The notes under the pieces were generated by a model. It was not told the DNA's origin and did not search any database. It was given only the letters and a program-made list of their open reading frames with translations. A stretch of DNA of 64,000 bases, from NCBI RefSeq assembly GCF_008000995.1, contig NZ_CP042828.1, positions 2,966,882-3,030,881 on the forward strand. The letters run 5' to 3'. The position numbers were made by a program, and so were the translations under genes. Shown one piece after another: positions 32,598-41,775 of the stretch (position 1 is its first letter; each line of letters begins with the position of its first letter). This stretch comes from Ruania zhangjianzhongii. Lineage in GTDB: Bacteria; Actinomycetota; Actinomycetes; Actinomycetales; Beutenbergiaceae.

Positions 32598-33998
32598 TCA
32601 GGTGCCCAGGTGGGCCAGCATCGGGTCCGCTGGTCCGCCCATCGACGCGATCAGCGCGTCCACGCGTTCGTCCTCCGACCGGAACGGGTCCTTGCAGAGC
32701 ACGGTGCGGCCGGCGTTGTCATTCAGCTTCAGGTGGACCCAGTCCACGGTGTAGTCGCGGCGGCGGGCGGTAGCGGCCTGCACGAACTCCCCGCGCAGCT
32801 TCGCCCGGGTGCTCTGTGGTGGGGTGCTGATGGCTTCTTCGACCTGCTCGTCGGTGACGACCCGGGTGGCGAGGCCGCGTGCGGTGAGCTTGGACATCAA
32901 CCCGTGACGGGCGGAGATGTCGTGGTAGGCGAGGTCGAGCCGGAGCGCCCGCGGGTCAGCCAGCGGGAGGTCGTGCGCCGCGGTGTACCGGTCCAGCAGT
33001 CGCTTCTTGATCGCCCAGTCCAGATCGCGTTCGACCAGGGAGTGCTCACCGGTGCGCACCGCACGCAGGCCGCGGTCCCACAGTTCCAGGACCCGGTCAT
33101 CGTGCCGGCTGCCTTCTCGGGCCCCGGCGAGGAAGTCGCGGGCGCGGTCCAGGTAGATCTGCTGGATCTCCACAGCGGTCCGCCGCGCTCCGCTGGCCAT
33201 CGCCACAGCAGTGCTGCCGGTGATGTCGTGGGAGATCTCTCGGATCGCACGGACCGGGTTCTCCAGGGTGAGCTCGGGGAAGACATGCCCGGCTTCGAGC
33301 ATGCGCAAGATGATGTCGGTCATCCCCACCTTGAGCAGGGTGGTGGTCTCCGACATCGAGGAGTCGCCGGAGATCACGTGCAGGCGCCGGTACAGGTCAG
33401 CGTCGGCGTGTGGCTCGTCGCGGGTGTTGATGATCGGGCGGGACCGGGTGGTGGCCGAGCTGGTGGCCTCCCACAGGTGGTCGGCGCGCTGGCTGAAGCA
33501 GTACACCGGTCCACGGGAAGTGACCAGCACGTGCCCGGCGCCGGTGAGCACCTGCCGGGTGATCAGGAACGGGACGAGCACGTCCGAGACGCGGGTGAAG
33601 TCGCCGCGCCGGCGGATCAGGTAGTTCTCGTGGCAGCCGTAGGAGTTCCCGGCCGAGTCCAGGTTGTTCTTGAACAGGTGGATCCGCCCGGCGATGCCAT
33701 CGGCGTCCAGGCGTTCCTGGGCATCGGCGACCAAGCCGTCGAGAATGTGCATCCCGGCCTGGTCGTGCGCGACCAGCTGGGCGAGGTCATCACACTCGGC
33801 GGTCGCGTACTCCGGGTGCGAGCCGACGTCGAGGTACAGCCGGGAACCGTTACCGAGGAAGACGTTCGAGGACCGCCCCCAAGCCACCACTTTGCGGAAC
33901 AGGTAGCGGGCCGTCTCCTCCGGGGTGAGACCGCGGCCCTCGTCGGCGGCACAGGTGAGGCCGAACTCGGTCTCCAGACCGAAGATCCGGCGGATCAC
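32598..33998 (-). CDS. pafA: Pup--protein ligase
   Basis: PafA (466 residues) activates the C-terminal Glu of Pup with ATP and joins it to lysines of target proteins. It belongs to the glutamine synthetase-like carboxylate-amine ligase fold. The start [16 protein letters not shown] has the Mg-ATP Glu, and [17 protein letters not shown] contains the conserved Asp57. [20 protein letters not shown] and [15 protein letters not shown] are further hallmarks. It lacks the insertion present in Dop. The GTG start overlaps the prcA stop as GTGA. Orientation and spacing place it in one operon with pup, prcB and prcA. Confidence 0.97.
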   Translation of the reverse strand: MIRRIFGLETEFGLTCAADEGRGLTPEETARYLFRKVVAWGRSSNVFLGNGSRLYLDVGSHPEYATAECDDLAQLVAHDQAGMHILDGLVADAQERLDADGIAGRIHLFKNNLDSAGNSYGCHENYLIRRRGDFTRVSDVLVPFLITRQVLTGAGHVLVTSRGPVYCFSQRADHLWEATSSATTRSRPIINTRDEPHADADLYRRLHVISGDSSMSETTTLLKVGMTDIILRMLEAGHVFPELTLENPVRAIREISHDITGSTAVAMASGARRTAVEIQQIYLDRARDFLAGAREGSRHDDRVLELWDRGLRAVRTGEHSLVERDLDWAIKKRLLDRYTAAHDLPLADPRALRLDLAYHDISARHGLMSKLTARGLATRVVTDEQVEEAISTPPQSTRAKLRGEFVQAATARRRDYTVDWVHLKLNDNAGRTVLCKDPFRSEDERVDALIASMGGPADPMLAHLGT

Positions 33999-34855
33999 TG
34001 CTGGTCCGGGCTGGGCGGTGGGTCCTGGGGACTGGGTGCGTCCGGGCTGGGTGCGTCCGGACTGGGCTCGTCCGCGCGGGAGGCAGCCGGGCTGGCTGCG
34101 TCAGCTGCGGGAGGGTCGGCAGATTCATCCGCGGCCGGGGCAGCCTCGGTGTCCACTGGTGCAGGAGCCTCGGCGAGCAGCTGGGTGAGCCGCTGCGCCG
34201 TCAACCTCCGGAAGGTGCGCCGTGGCCGGGTGCGGTCCAGGACGGCGGCCTCGAGATTGTTGGTCCGGATGGTGCGGGCGTTCTCCCCGGAGCCGGCGAG
34301 TACCCGCACCGCCAGAGCGAGCACCTGAGGCAGACTCAGCCCGGGCTGCCACTCGGCGCGGACCCGGTCGGAGAGCTGCTCGGCTGCTCCCCCCATCACC
34401 ACGAACCCGGGCTCGTCGGCCACGGATCCGTCATAGGACAGTCGGTAGAGCTGGTCGGCGCTCTGATCTGCGCCCACCTCCGCGACCGCGAGCTCCACCT
34501 CGAGCGGCTTGGCCTCTGTGGTGAACACCGCGCCGAGAGTCTGGGCGTAGGCGTTCGCCAGGCCCCGGGCGTTCACGTCGTCGCGGTCGTAGGAGTAGCC
34601 GCGCAGATCGGCATAGCGCACCCCGGCCACCCGCAGATTCTCGAACTCGTTGTACTTGCCCACGGCGGCGAAGCCGATCCGGTCGTAGATCTCGCTGATC
34701 TTGTGCAGCGCACCGGAGGGGTTCTCGGTGACGAACGCGATTCCGTCGTCGTAGCCGAGCACCACCACGGAGCGGCCCCGGGCGATACCTTTGCGCGCGA
34801 AGTCCGCCCGGTCCTTCATCAGCTGCTCGGGCGAGACGTAGAACGGCTGGGTCAT
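33995..34855 (-). CDS. prcA: proteasome alpha subunit
   Basis: PrcA (286 residues) forms the outer, non-catalytic rings of the 20S proteasome and gates entry. The N-terminal [20 protein letters not shown] is typical of the gate segment. The core has [40 protein letters not shown] and [15 protein letters not shown]. After the fold is a Pro/Asp/Ala/Ser-rich C-terminal tail of about 55 residues, longer than in mycobacteria and ending in PSPDQQ. Whether it presents an Mpa-interaction site is unclear. Overlapping ATGA/GTGA junctions join it to prcB and pafA. Confidence 0.97.
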   Translation of the reverse strand: MTQPFYVSPEQLMKDRADFARKGIARGRSVVVLGYDDGIAFVTENPSGALHKISEIYDRIGFAAVGKYNEFENLRVAGVRYADLRGYSYDRDDVNARGLANAYAQTLGAVFTTEAKPLEVELAVAEVGADQSADQLYRLSYDGSVADEPGFVVMGGAAEQLSDRVRAEWQPGLSLPQVLALAVRVLAGSGENARTIRTNNLEAAVLDRTRPRRTFRRLTAQRLTQLLAEAPAPVDTEAAPAADESADPPAADAASPAASRADEPSPDAPSPDAPSPQDPPPSPDQQ

Positions 34856-35676
34856 CGTTCGCGGCTCCTTTCCGGCAGGGCGTCGATCTCGGCCACCATG
34901 GCGGCCAGCTGCTCATCCGGGATGCGCTGCTGACCGGTGGTGTCCACCCGCACCACGATCGGGTAGATGCCGCGGCGGGCGTCCGGTCCGCCGGTGGCGG
35001 AGTCATCGTCCGCGGCATCCATCAGGGCGTGCAGCGCGACTCGCACTGCGCCGTCGCCATCGAGGTCCGGATGCCAGAGCTTCTTCAGCGAGCCTCTGGC
35101 GTACACGGATCCGGAACCGATGCTGTGGTGGTCGTGCTCGTCGTAACGACCCCCGACGACGTCGTAGGAGAAGATCCTGCCGGTGTCCTCGCGCTGGTCG
35201 TACCCGCCGAAGATCGGCATCGCGACCAGGCCTTGCAGCGCCATCGGGAGGTTGCCACGCACCATCGACCCGAGCCGGTTCGCCTTGCCCTCGAGGGAGA
35301 GCAGCGTGCCCTCGATCTTCTCGTAGTGCTCCAGCTCGAGCTGGAAGAGCCGGACCAGCTCGACAGCTATTCCGGCGGTACCGGCAATGCCGATCACGGA
35401 GAGCTCGTCAGCGGGGAACACTTTCTCCATCTGCCGGTGGGCGATGCTGGAGCCCATCGTGGCGCGCCGGTCCCCGGCCATCACCATGCCGCCAGAGTAG
35501 GTGAGCGTGACGATCGTGGTGGCGTGCGGAGCGGTGACCGGCGTCTGCGGAGCCGGGCCGGCACCGGGCAGGAGCTCCGGGGCGTAGGAGCGCAGGAAGT
35601 CCACGAAGGACGAGCTGCCCGGGCTGGTGAATGCTGCCGGCAACCGGGCCGGGTAGCGCGCGCCGGTCATGCTCAT
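34852..35676 (-). CDS. prcB: proteasome beta subunit
   Basis: PrcB (274 residues) is the threonine protease of the proteasome core. A 52-residue propeptide ends at APHA, and Thr53 in [11 protein letters not shown] is the expected nucleophile after self-cleavage. The mature domain has [40 protein letters not shown] and [16 protein letters not shown]. In the usual sequence a Gly precedes the Thr; here it is Ala, which could alter maturation. The ATG overlaps the pup stop as ATGA and its own TGA overlaps prcA. Confidence 0.97.
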   Translation of the reverse strand: MSMTGARYPARLPAAFTSPGSSSFVDFLRSYAPELLPGAGPAPQTPVTAPHATTIVTLTYSGGMVMAGDRRATMGSSIAHRQMEKVFPADELSVIGIAGTAGIAVELVRLFQLELEHYEKIEGTLLSLEGKANRLGSMVRGNLPMALQGLVAMPIFGGYDQREDTGRIFSYDVVGGRYDEHDHHSIGSGSVYARGSLKKLWHPDLDGDGAVRVALHALMDAADDDSATGGPDARRGIYPIVVRVDTTGQQRIPDEQLAAMVAEIDALPERSRER

Positions 35677-35864
35677 TGCCCGCCCTTCTGCACGAACCCG
35701 CGCACGAAGCTCTCGGCGTTGGTCTCCAGCACATCGTCGATCTCGTCCAGCAGCGAATCCACCTCGGCGTCCTGGCTCTGCGGTGCGGCCGCGGCCGGTG
35801 GCGGCGCCGGCTCATCCTCCGGCTTCGGATCGTGATGGCGCTGCTCGAACTGTCGGGGCGACAT
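35673..35864 (-). CDS. pup: prokaryotic ubiquitin-like protein Pup
   Basis: Pup (63 residues) is the small disordered tag attached to proteins for proteasomal degradation. The C-terminal half has the Mpa-binding helix [20 protein letters not shown] followed by [10 protein letters not shown]. The protein ends GGQ, so Dop must deamidate the last Gln to Glu before ligation. The N-terminal half is rich in Pro, Ala, Gln and acidic residues, as usual. A strong ribosome site GGAGGAGG stands just upstream of the ATG. Confidence 0.97.
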   Translation of the reverse strand: MSPRQFEQRHHDPKPEDEPAPPPAAAAPQSQDAEVDSLLDEIDDVLETNAESFVRGFVQKGGQ

Positions 35865-35899
35865 GGGTCCTCCTCCCGCGCTGGGTCCTCCGTCCGATC

Positions 35900-37552
35900 C
35901 TACGGTGTCGCGTCGGTCGGTGGGGCCGCAGCGGAAGCTGGTGCGGGCCGCTCACCTGGCTGCGGCTCCGCGGTCAGCTCGGCCAGCAACGCGCCGGCGT
36001 CCGCGCTGCGGTCGAGCAGTTCACCGACGTGCGCCCGGGTGCCGCGCCACGGGTCCGGTGTGGGCACCCGTTGCAGACTCTCCGACTCGGCCACGTCGAA
36101 GACCACGGCGTCCCAGTTCGCGGCGGCCACCTGCGGGCCGTACCGGCGGATCGCCTCACCGCGGAAGTACGCGCGGGTGTCGCTCGGCGCCTGGGCCAAC
36201 GCGCGCTCCACCTCCGCGTGCTCGACCAGCGTTTCCACTGCGCCGGCCGTCTCGAGGCGGGAGTAGACGCTCCGCTCGGGACGCAGGTCGGACCACTGCA
36301 GGTCGAGTGCCGCCAGCCGTGGCGAGTCCCAGTCCAGCCCGTGCCGGCGGCGCATCCCCTCGAGGACGCGGAGCTTGGCGACCCACTCCACCTCCCGCGC
36401 GGCGGACTGCACGTCGCTATCGAGCCGCTCGAGCACCTCCGCCCAGCGGCGGAGCAGGTTCTCGGTGGCCGGGTCCGCCTGCCCGCTCGCGGCTACTTCG
36501 CGGGTGATCACGTCACAGTAGACGCGCTGGATCTCCAGGGCGGTCATCGTTCGACCGTCATCGAGGTCCAGCGGTGTGCTCAGGGTCAGGTCCCGGCTGA
36601 CCTCACGGGCGGCGGCTACCGGGTCAGCCAGGCGCAGCGCACTGAGCTCCAGCCCGACCCGGCCCTGCTCGAGCAGCCACAGCAGCGCCGCCGTGGTGCC
36701 GAGCTTGAGGTAGGTGGAGACGTGCACGAGGTTGGCATCGCCCACAATCACGTGCAGACGCCGGTATCGGGAGGGTTCGGCGTGCGGCTCGTCCCGGGTG
36801 TTGATGATCGGCCGGCGGAGCGTGGTCTCCAGGCCTACCTCGGCCTCGATGAAGTCGGCCCGTTGGGAGATCTGGTAGCCCGGCAGCTCACCGCGTTGGC
36901 CCAGCCCTACCCGGCCGGCCCCGCAGAAGATCGGCCGAGTCACCAGGAACGGGGTGAGGAAGGTGATGATCTCGTCGAAGGCGACGTCCCGGTCCACCAG
37001 GTAGTTCTCGTGCGTTCCATAGCTGGCGCCCTTGCCGTCGGTGTTGTTCTTGTACGGGACCACCTCGGGCATCCCCGGCAGCTGTGCGAGCAGGCGGGAG
37101 GACCGCAGCAGCACCTCGTCCCCGGCCCGGTCCCAGAGCACACCGTCGAGCGGATTGGTCACCTCGGGTCCGGAGTACTCCGGGTGCGCGTGATCCACGT
37201 AATAGCGTGCCCCGTTCGGCAGGATCACGTTCGCGACGGTGCTCGGCTCGGGCTGCGGTGCGGGCCGCCGACGGGTGGTGATCCGGTGCGGGTCCCCCTC
37301 GGGCGCGGGGGCGAGCGGGTTGTCGGTGAGCAAGCTCGGGTCGGCCGCGGAGCGGTCCAAGCGCCAGCCGCGGGCATCGCGGAGCGGGTCCTCGTCCTGG
37401 TAGTCCCACTTCGCCCGGGAGGTGTTGCCGAGCGCCTCGGTGGCATAGGCGGTGACCAGTTGCGCCGACATCAGCATCGGGTTCGCGTTCGGCAGCCCGA
37501 CGCCGAGGATTCCGTACTCGGTCTCGATGCCCATGATCCGTCGCACGCTCAT
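35900..37552 (-). CDS. dop: Pup deamidase/depupylase
   Basis: Dop (550 residues) deamidates Pup and removes it from substrates. It is homologous to PafA but keeps the Dop-specific loop after MGIETEYGILGVGLPNANPM (KWDYQDEDPLRDARGWRLDR). RYYVDHAHPEYSGPE contains the expected nucleophile-position Asp, and NNTDGKGASYGTHENYLVDR and [20 protein letters not shown] are shared with PafA. It starts at 37552. The intergenic region upstream holds several repeats, so its promoter must lie among or between them. It is followed by pup after 35 bases. Confidence 0.97.
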   Translation of the reverse strand: MSVRRIMGIETEYGILGVGLPNANPMLMSAQLVTAYATEALGNTSRAKWDYQDEDPLRDARGWRLDRSAADPSLLTDNPLAPAPEGDPHRITTRRRPAPQPEPSTVANVILPNGARYYVDHAHPEYSGPEVTNPLDGVLWDRAGDEVLLRSSRLLAQLPGMPEVVPYKNNTDGKGASYGTHENYLVDRDVAFDEIITFLTPFLVTRPIFCGAGRVGLGQRGELPGYQISQRADFIEAEVGLETTLRRPIINTRDEPHAEPSRYRRLHVIVGDANLVHVSTYLKLGTTAALLWLLEQGRVGLELSALRLADPVAAAREVSRDLTLSTPLDLDDGRTMTALEIQRVYCDVITREVAASGQADPATENLLRRWAEVLERLDSDVQSAAREVEWVAKLRVLEGMRRRHGLDWDSPRLAALDLQWSDLRPERSVYSRLETAGAVETLVEHAEVERALAQAPSDTRAYFRGEAIRRYGPQVAAANWDAVVFDVAESESLQRVPTPDPWRGTRAHVGELLDRSADAGALLAELTAEPQPGERPAPASAAAPPTDATP

Positions 37553-37601
37553 GGCTCCAGCCTAGGCCGGGCCCCACCCCCACTGGCGTTGAATCCATTC
37601 A

Positions 37602-37664
37602 TTCGTTACCCGGTCCGCTCGGTCGTGCACCCGGGTATCGAGCCCCTGCACTCGGTAACGACCG
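37602..37664. repeat. imperfect palindromic intergenic element, copy A
   Basis: The ends CGTTACC (37604-37610) and GGTAACG (37654-37660) are inverted repeats. The sequence of this copy, read in reverse complement, aligns along its length with the element at 38774-38838 and less closely with that at 49324-49386. It lies in the shared upstream region of dop and the nuclease-like gene. Confidence 0.6.
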
Positions 37665-37752
37665 CCCCGCGGCGGGTATCACCCGGCCCCCGCGGCGGGT
37701 ATCGACCGGGCCCCCGCGGCGGGTATCGACCGGGCCCCTACAACGGGTACCG
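37661..37752. repeat. 24-base tandem repeat upstream of dop
   Basis: Nearly four head-to-tail units of 24 bases, each containing cccgcggcgggtatcgaccg or a close variant. Units occupy about 37661-37680 (short), 37681-37704, 37705-37728 and 37729-37752. Each contains the short inverted segment CCCGCGGCGGG and ends in GGGTATCG or GGGTACCG. It is 109 bases before the dop start and about 80 before the divergent gene. Confidence 0.85.
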
Positions 37753-37831
37753 CCCGGGCGCGGTGACACGTTCTCCACAACCCCCCGCGCCGTCGATACT
37801 CTCCCCTCGGAAACCCGCCAGGCTAGCTCGC

Positions 37832-38752
37832 ATGGACGAACGAACAGCCGGAGCCATGGTGTACCTGAGCAGCGACCTGGATCGCGGAAGCCTGGAACGC
37901 GCGGTGCGCGACGGGTCGCTCGAGCGAATCCGCCGCGGAGTGTATGGGCGAAGGATCGACACCGAGGACCGCTACGCCCGTGAACGCATCCGCGCGCGCC
38001 AGCACATGAATGCGCTCGCTCGCCAGCTTTCCGGTCCGTTCTGGTTCAGCCACTCCAGTGCGGCGGTGCTGCACAATCTCCCGCTGCTCCGGCCGCTAGC
38101 CAGCACGCACCTGACCCAGGCCCAGCGCCCGTCAGGGCGGGCTGACCCCACGATCACCCGACACACCCGACCCGTAAGTACTGGTGACACCGCGGTCGTG
38201 GACGCACTACCGGTCACCTCACTGCTGCGGACTGCCCTCGACTGCGCCATGACCATGCCTGATCTCGACGCCCTGGCTGTGCTCGACCGCGCGCTGGCGA
38301 CATCGGGACTTTCCGAGGGGATCGCGGACCGGCTGGCCACGCTGCAGGGCACGACCGGTAGCGCACGGGCTCGCTGGTGCCTTGATCGTGCCGACGCTCG
38401 CGCCGAGTCGCCGGGCGAGACAGGCACGCGATTCACTCTGCTGCGCCATGGCCTGCGGGTACCCGCGTTGCAGATCCCGGTGCACACACGGCGCGGGAAG
38501 TATCGCATCGACCTTGGCTGGCCGGAACTGAAGATCGGGATCGAGTTCGACGGCAAGATCAAGTACACGAGGATGGCGAAGGGTGACCCGGCCGAGATCG
38601 TCTTCCAGGAGAAGCGTCGTCAAGACGACCTTGAACGCGAGGGCTGGGTAATCATCCGGGTGGTGTGGGCCGACCTCTACCGGCCGGGCGAGTTCATCGC
38701 CGAGGTGCACCTGCGGTTGGACGAGCGCACCAGCGGACTGTTCGTCGCCTGA
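37832..38752 (+). CDS. AbiEi-like N-terminus with DUF559/PD-(D/E)XK nuclease-like C-terminus
   Basis: A 306-residue protein. The N-terminal part resembles the AbiEi antitoxin winged-helix domain (SLERAVRDGSLERIRRGVYG). The C-terminal 110 residues look like a DUF559/Vsr-type nuclease fold: an Asp in YRIDLGWPELKIGIEFDGK and a following KRRQDDLEREGWVIIRV fit a PD-(D/E)XK core. No partner toxin is adjacent. It stands alone on the plus strand between the mpa-like and dop genes, flanked by intergenic repeats. Many actinobacteria carry solitary proteins of this design; function is unknown. The ATG at 37832 (MDERTAGAMV) is the only sensible start. Confidence 0.78.
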   Translation: MDERTAGAMVYLSSDLDRGSLERAVRDGSLERIRRGVYGRRIDTEDRYARERIRARQHMNALARQLSGPFWFSHSSAAVLHNLPLLRPLASTHLTQAQRPSGRADPTITRHTRPVSTGDTAVVDALPVTSLLRTALDCAMTMPDLDALAVLDRALATSGLSEGIADRLATLQGTTGSARARWCLDRADARAESPGETGTRFTLLRHGLRVPALQIPVHTRRGKYRIDLGWPELKIGIEFDGKIKYTRMAKGDPAEIVFQEKRRQDDLEREGWVIIRVVWADLYRPGEFIAEVHLRLDERTSGLFVA

Positions 38753-38773
38753 CCCGTCCGCTCCCACGCAGAC

Positions 38774-38838
38774 GGTTCGTCACCCGGCGCGATGGCTCGA
38801 TACCCGCGCGCACGACCGAACGCACGGAGTAACGAGTG
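38774..38838. repeat. imperfect palindromic intergenic element, copy B
   Basis: It shares with copy A in inverted orientation the words GGCTCGATACCCG, GCACGACCGA and GTAACGA, in the same order and spacing. It lies between the convergent ends of the nuclease-like gene and the proteasomal ATPase gene. Confidence 0.6.
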
Positions 38839-38906
38839 CATCGATTCAGCGACGGTGGGGTGGCAGCGACGGTGGGTGGGGGCGACGGTGGGGTGGGGGC
38901 GGCGGG

Positions 38907-40544
38907 TCAGAGGTACTGGCCGGTGGGGTTGATGTTCTCGATCGTCCGGCCCGGCTGCGCGGTGCCCTTGTCCTGCACGATGGTGCGGATGAACACGATC
39001 CGCTCCCCCTTTTTCCCGGACACGCGCGCCCAGTCGTCGGGGTTGGTGGTGTTCGGCAGGTCCTCGTTCTCCTTGAACTCGGCCACACAGGCGTCGAGCA
39101 GGTGCTCCACCCGGATCCCGCGCACCCCGGTGGCGAGCAGATCCTTGATCGCCTGCTTCTTCGCCCGGTCCACGATGTTCTGCACCATCGCCCCGGAGTT
39201 GAAGTCCTTGAAGTAGAGGACCTCCTTGTCGCCGCTGGCGTAGGTGACCTCGAGGAACTGGTTCTCCTCGTCCTCGGCGTACATCCGCCCGACCACCTGC
39301 TCGATCATCGCGTCCACGGCGGTCTGCGCATGGTCGTGGTGCTCGGCCAGATCGTCCGGGTGGATCGGCAACTCGGCGGTCAGGTACTTGGTGAAGATGT
39401 CCCGGGCGGCCTCGGCGTCCGGGCGCTCGATCTTGATCTTCACGTCCAACCGTCCCGGTCGCAGGATCGCCGGGTCGATCATGTCCTCGCGGTTCGACGC
39501 CCCGATCACGATCACGTTCTCCAGCCGCTCCACGCCGTCGATCTCGGCGAGTAGCTGCGGCACGATCGTGGTCTCCACATCCGAGGACACCCCGGTGCCG
39601 CGAGTACGGAAGAGGGACTCCATCTCGTCGAAGAACACCACCACCGGCACCCCCTGGGAGGCCTTCTCCCGCGCCCGGGAGAAGATCAGCCGGATATGCC
39701 GCTCGGTCTCCCCGACGTACTTGTTCAACAGCTCGGGCCCCTTGACGTTCAGGAAGTAGCTGCGCACCGGCGTCTGCGCCCCGGTGGACTGCGCGGCGGT
39801 CTCGGCCAACGAGGTGGCCACCGCCTTGGCGATCAGCGTCTTCCCGCAGCCGGGCGGACCGTACAGCAGCAGTCCCTTCGGCGGCTTCAAGCCATGCTCG
39901 CGGAACAGGTCCGGGTGCAGGAACGGTAGCTCCACCGCATCACGGATCTGCTCGATCTGCGCGGACAGTCCGCCGATATCGGTATAGGCCACATCGGGGA
40001 CCTCTTCGAGCATCAGGTCCTCGACCTCGGCCCGCGGGATGTGCTCGAACGCGAACGCGGTCCGCGAGTCCACGGTGAGCGCGTCCCCGACCCGCACCGT
40101 CGTCTCCAGCAGTGGGCCCGCCAGGCGCACCACCCGTTCGTCCTCACCGCGGCCGAGCACCAGCACCCGGCCGGGGTCGAGCACCTCCTTGACCGTGACC
40201 AGCTCACCGACCGGCTCGTACCCACCGGCGGCCACCACCGTCATCGCTTCGTTGAGCTGGACCTCCTGGCCCGGGCGTAGCCCTTCGACGGCCACGCTGG
40301 GCGCCGCTCCCACGCGCATCTTCCGGCCAGAGGAGAGCACATCGAGCGTACGGTCGCCCCGGTCGGCGAGGAACAGCGCGTAGCTGGCCGGTGGTTTGCT
40401 CATCTCCTCGAGCTGGGTGCGCATCTCCACCAGCTGGGAGCGCGCCGTGGTCAGCGCGGTGACCAGCCGCTCATTCTTGGCGGCCAGCTCGATCGCCTGG
40501 TTCTGTAGGTCGCGCTCGCGCGCAGACCCGTGATTCTCGACCAT
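38907..40544 (-). CDS. arc: proteasome-associated AAA ATPase (Mpa/ARC)
   Basis: The 545-residue AAA ATPase unfolds pupylated proteins and passes them to the core. The N-terminal coiled coil (about 5-50, [20 protein letters not shown]) binds Pup, then two OB domains follow. The AAA domain has Walker A GPPGCGKT, Walker [13 protein letters not shown] and sensor [12 protein letters not shown]. It ends NINPTGQYL, the QYL motif that docks into PrcA. It is also called mpa. It is separated from dop by the plus-strand nuclease-like gene, and is preceded by trmI after 37 bases. Confidence 0.97.
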   Translation of the reverse strand: MVENHGSARERDLQNQAIELAAKNERLVTALTTARSQLVEMRTQLEEMSKPPASYALFLADRGDRTLDVLSSGRKMRVGAAPSVAVEGLRPGQEVQLNEAMTVVAAGGYEPVGELVTVKEVLDPGRVLVLGRGEDERVVRLAGPLLETTVRVGDALTVDSRTAFAFEHIPRAEVEDLMLEEVPDVAYTDIGGLSAQIEQIRDAVELPFLHPDLFREHGLKPPKGLLLYGPPGCGKTLIAKAVATSLAETAAQSTGAQTPVRSYFLNVKGPELLNKYVGETERHIRLIFSRAREKASQGVPVVVFFDEMESLFRTRGTGVSSDVETTIVPQLLAEIDGVERLENVIVIGASNREDMIDPAILRPGRLDVKIKIERPDAEAARDIFTKYLTAELPIHPDDLAEHHDHAQTAVDAMIEQVVGRMYAEDEENQFLEVTYASGDKEVLYFKDFNSGAMVQNIVDRAKKQAIKDLLATGVRGIRVEHLLDACVAEFKENEDLPNTTNPDDWARVSGKKGERIVFIRTIVQDKGTAQPGRTIENINPTGQYL

Positions 40545-40581
40545 CTAGAGCTCCCTCCGGGCGCGTGGCTTCTACTGTAGG

Positions 40582-41763
40582 TCAGCCCTGCGCGTCGGCG
40601 TCGTCCGGTCCGCTGTGTGAACCCTCACGTAGTGCTCGGTTGGCCTCGAAGGAGCGTCGCAGCTTGCGCAGCTTCTTGTCCGAGACGGTGCGCTCGCCCA
40701 GGTCGGCGGCCAGGTCCGCCTCGCCGAACTCCGGTGCCTCCTCCGCATACGCTCCGGGGGCAGGCCGGCGACGGCGGAGGGGCGCTTTGGTCTCCGGCGC
40801 CATCCTCCGTGTGGTCACCAGGAAGCCGGTGTGAGCGATCATCCGGTGCTCGGGCCGCACCGCCAGCCCCTCGAGGTGCCAGCCCCGGATCATCGATTCC
40901 CAGGCCTGCGGTTCGGTAAACCGGCCGTCGGCCTTGGCGTCCTCGGTGAATCGGGACAGCTGGGTGGCAGTGGCCACGTAGGCCACCAGCACCCCACCGG
41001 GGGTGAGGGCAGTAGCAGCGGCGTCCAGGTTCTCCCAGGGCGCCAGCATGTCCAGCACGATCCGGTCCACCGTCCCGGGCTGGCGCAGGTGCGTGATCAC
41101 CTCGGCGAAGTCACCCACCTGCAGCTCCCAGGCGGGGTGCTGGCCACCGAAGAAGTCGGTGACGTTGCCCCGGGCGATCTCGGCGAAGTCCTCCCGCCGC
41201 TCGATGGACAGCAGGTTTCCGCCTTCACCCACGGCGCGAAGCAGGGACAGGGTCAGCGCACCGGACCCGACCCCGGCCTCCACCACCCGTGCGCCGGGAT
41301 AGATGTCAGCCATGGTGACGATCTGGGCAGCGTCCTTGGGATAGATCACCGCGGCGCCGCGCGGCATGGACAGCACATAGTCGGAGAGCAGCGGCCGGAG
41401 GGCGAGGTATTCGATCCCGGCGGTGGTGGCCACCACAGTGCCCTCGGGGGCCCCGATCAGTTCGTCGTGGCCGAAGGAACCGCGGTGGGTGTGGAACACC
41501 TTCCCGGGCTGCAACGTGAGCGTGGTCAGCCGCCCCTTGGGGTCGGTGAGCTGGACCTTGTCACCGGGCCGCAACGGGCCGCGACGCATCGCGGCACCAA
41601 TCGCTCCGGCAGCGGTTTCAGTTCCGGCCGACTCGATCGAGCCGGAAGCTCTCCCGTCTCGGTCATCGCTGAAAACCGTCGGTCCGGAAGTGGTCTCGGG
41701 TCCGTCGTTATCGTGGGTGGTCACGACCGGGCAGTGTACGTGCCCGCGAGCGCCGACACCCAC
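40582..41763 (-). CDS. trmI: tRNA (adenine-N1)-methyltransferase TrmI
   Basis: TrmI methylates adenine 58 in the T loop of tRNA. The conserved region begins about residue 60 (RRGPLRPGDKVQLTDPKGR), and the SAM motif I is VVEAGVGSGALTLSLLRAVG. The catalytic-region phrase VDRIVLDMLAPWENLD follows. The predicted 393 residues are longer than the mycobacterial enzyme because both ends are extended: a Thr/Gly-rich lead and a basic/acidic C-terminal tail. The GTG at 41763 has GAGGA 9 bases upstream; a GTG at 41724 or an ATG at 41589 could also be used. It is standard in the Pup locus. Confidence 0.93.
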   Translation of the reverse strand: MGVGARGHVHCPVVTTHDNDGPETTSGPTVFSDDRDGRASGSIESAGTETAAGAIGAAMRRGPLRPGDKVQLTDPKGRLTTLTLQPGKVFHTHRGSFGHDELIGAPEGTVVATTAGIEYLALRPLLSDYVLSMPRGAAVIYPKDAAQIVTMADIYPGARVVEAGVGSGALTLSLLRAVGEGGNLLSIERREDFAEIARGNVTDFFGGQHPAWELQVGDFAEVITHLRQPGTVDRIVLDMLAPWENLDAAATALTPGGVLVAYVATATQLSRFTEDAKADGRFTEPQAWESMIRGWHLEGLAVRPEHRMIAHTGFLVTTRRMAPETKAPLRRRRPAPGAYAEEAPEFGEADLAADLGERTVSDKKLRKLRRSFEANRALREGSHSGPDDADAQG

Positions 41764-41775
41764 GCCCGCACGTCC

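Noticed and set aside
37661-37752. A CRISPR-like array
   Set aside because: Units are contiguous 24-base copies with no unique spacers and no cas genes nearby.
35669-38752. A plus-strand open frame of more than 1000 codons across prcB, pup, dop and beyond
   Set aside because: Only its last 306 codons (from 37832) resemble a protein; the rest is the complement of clear proteasome genes.
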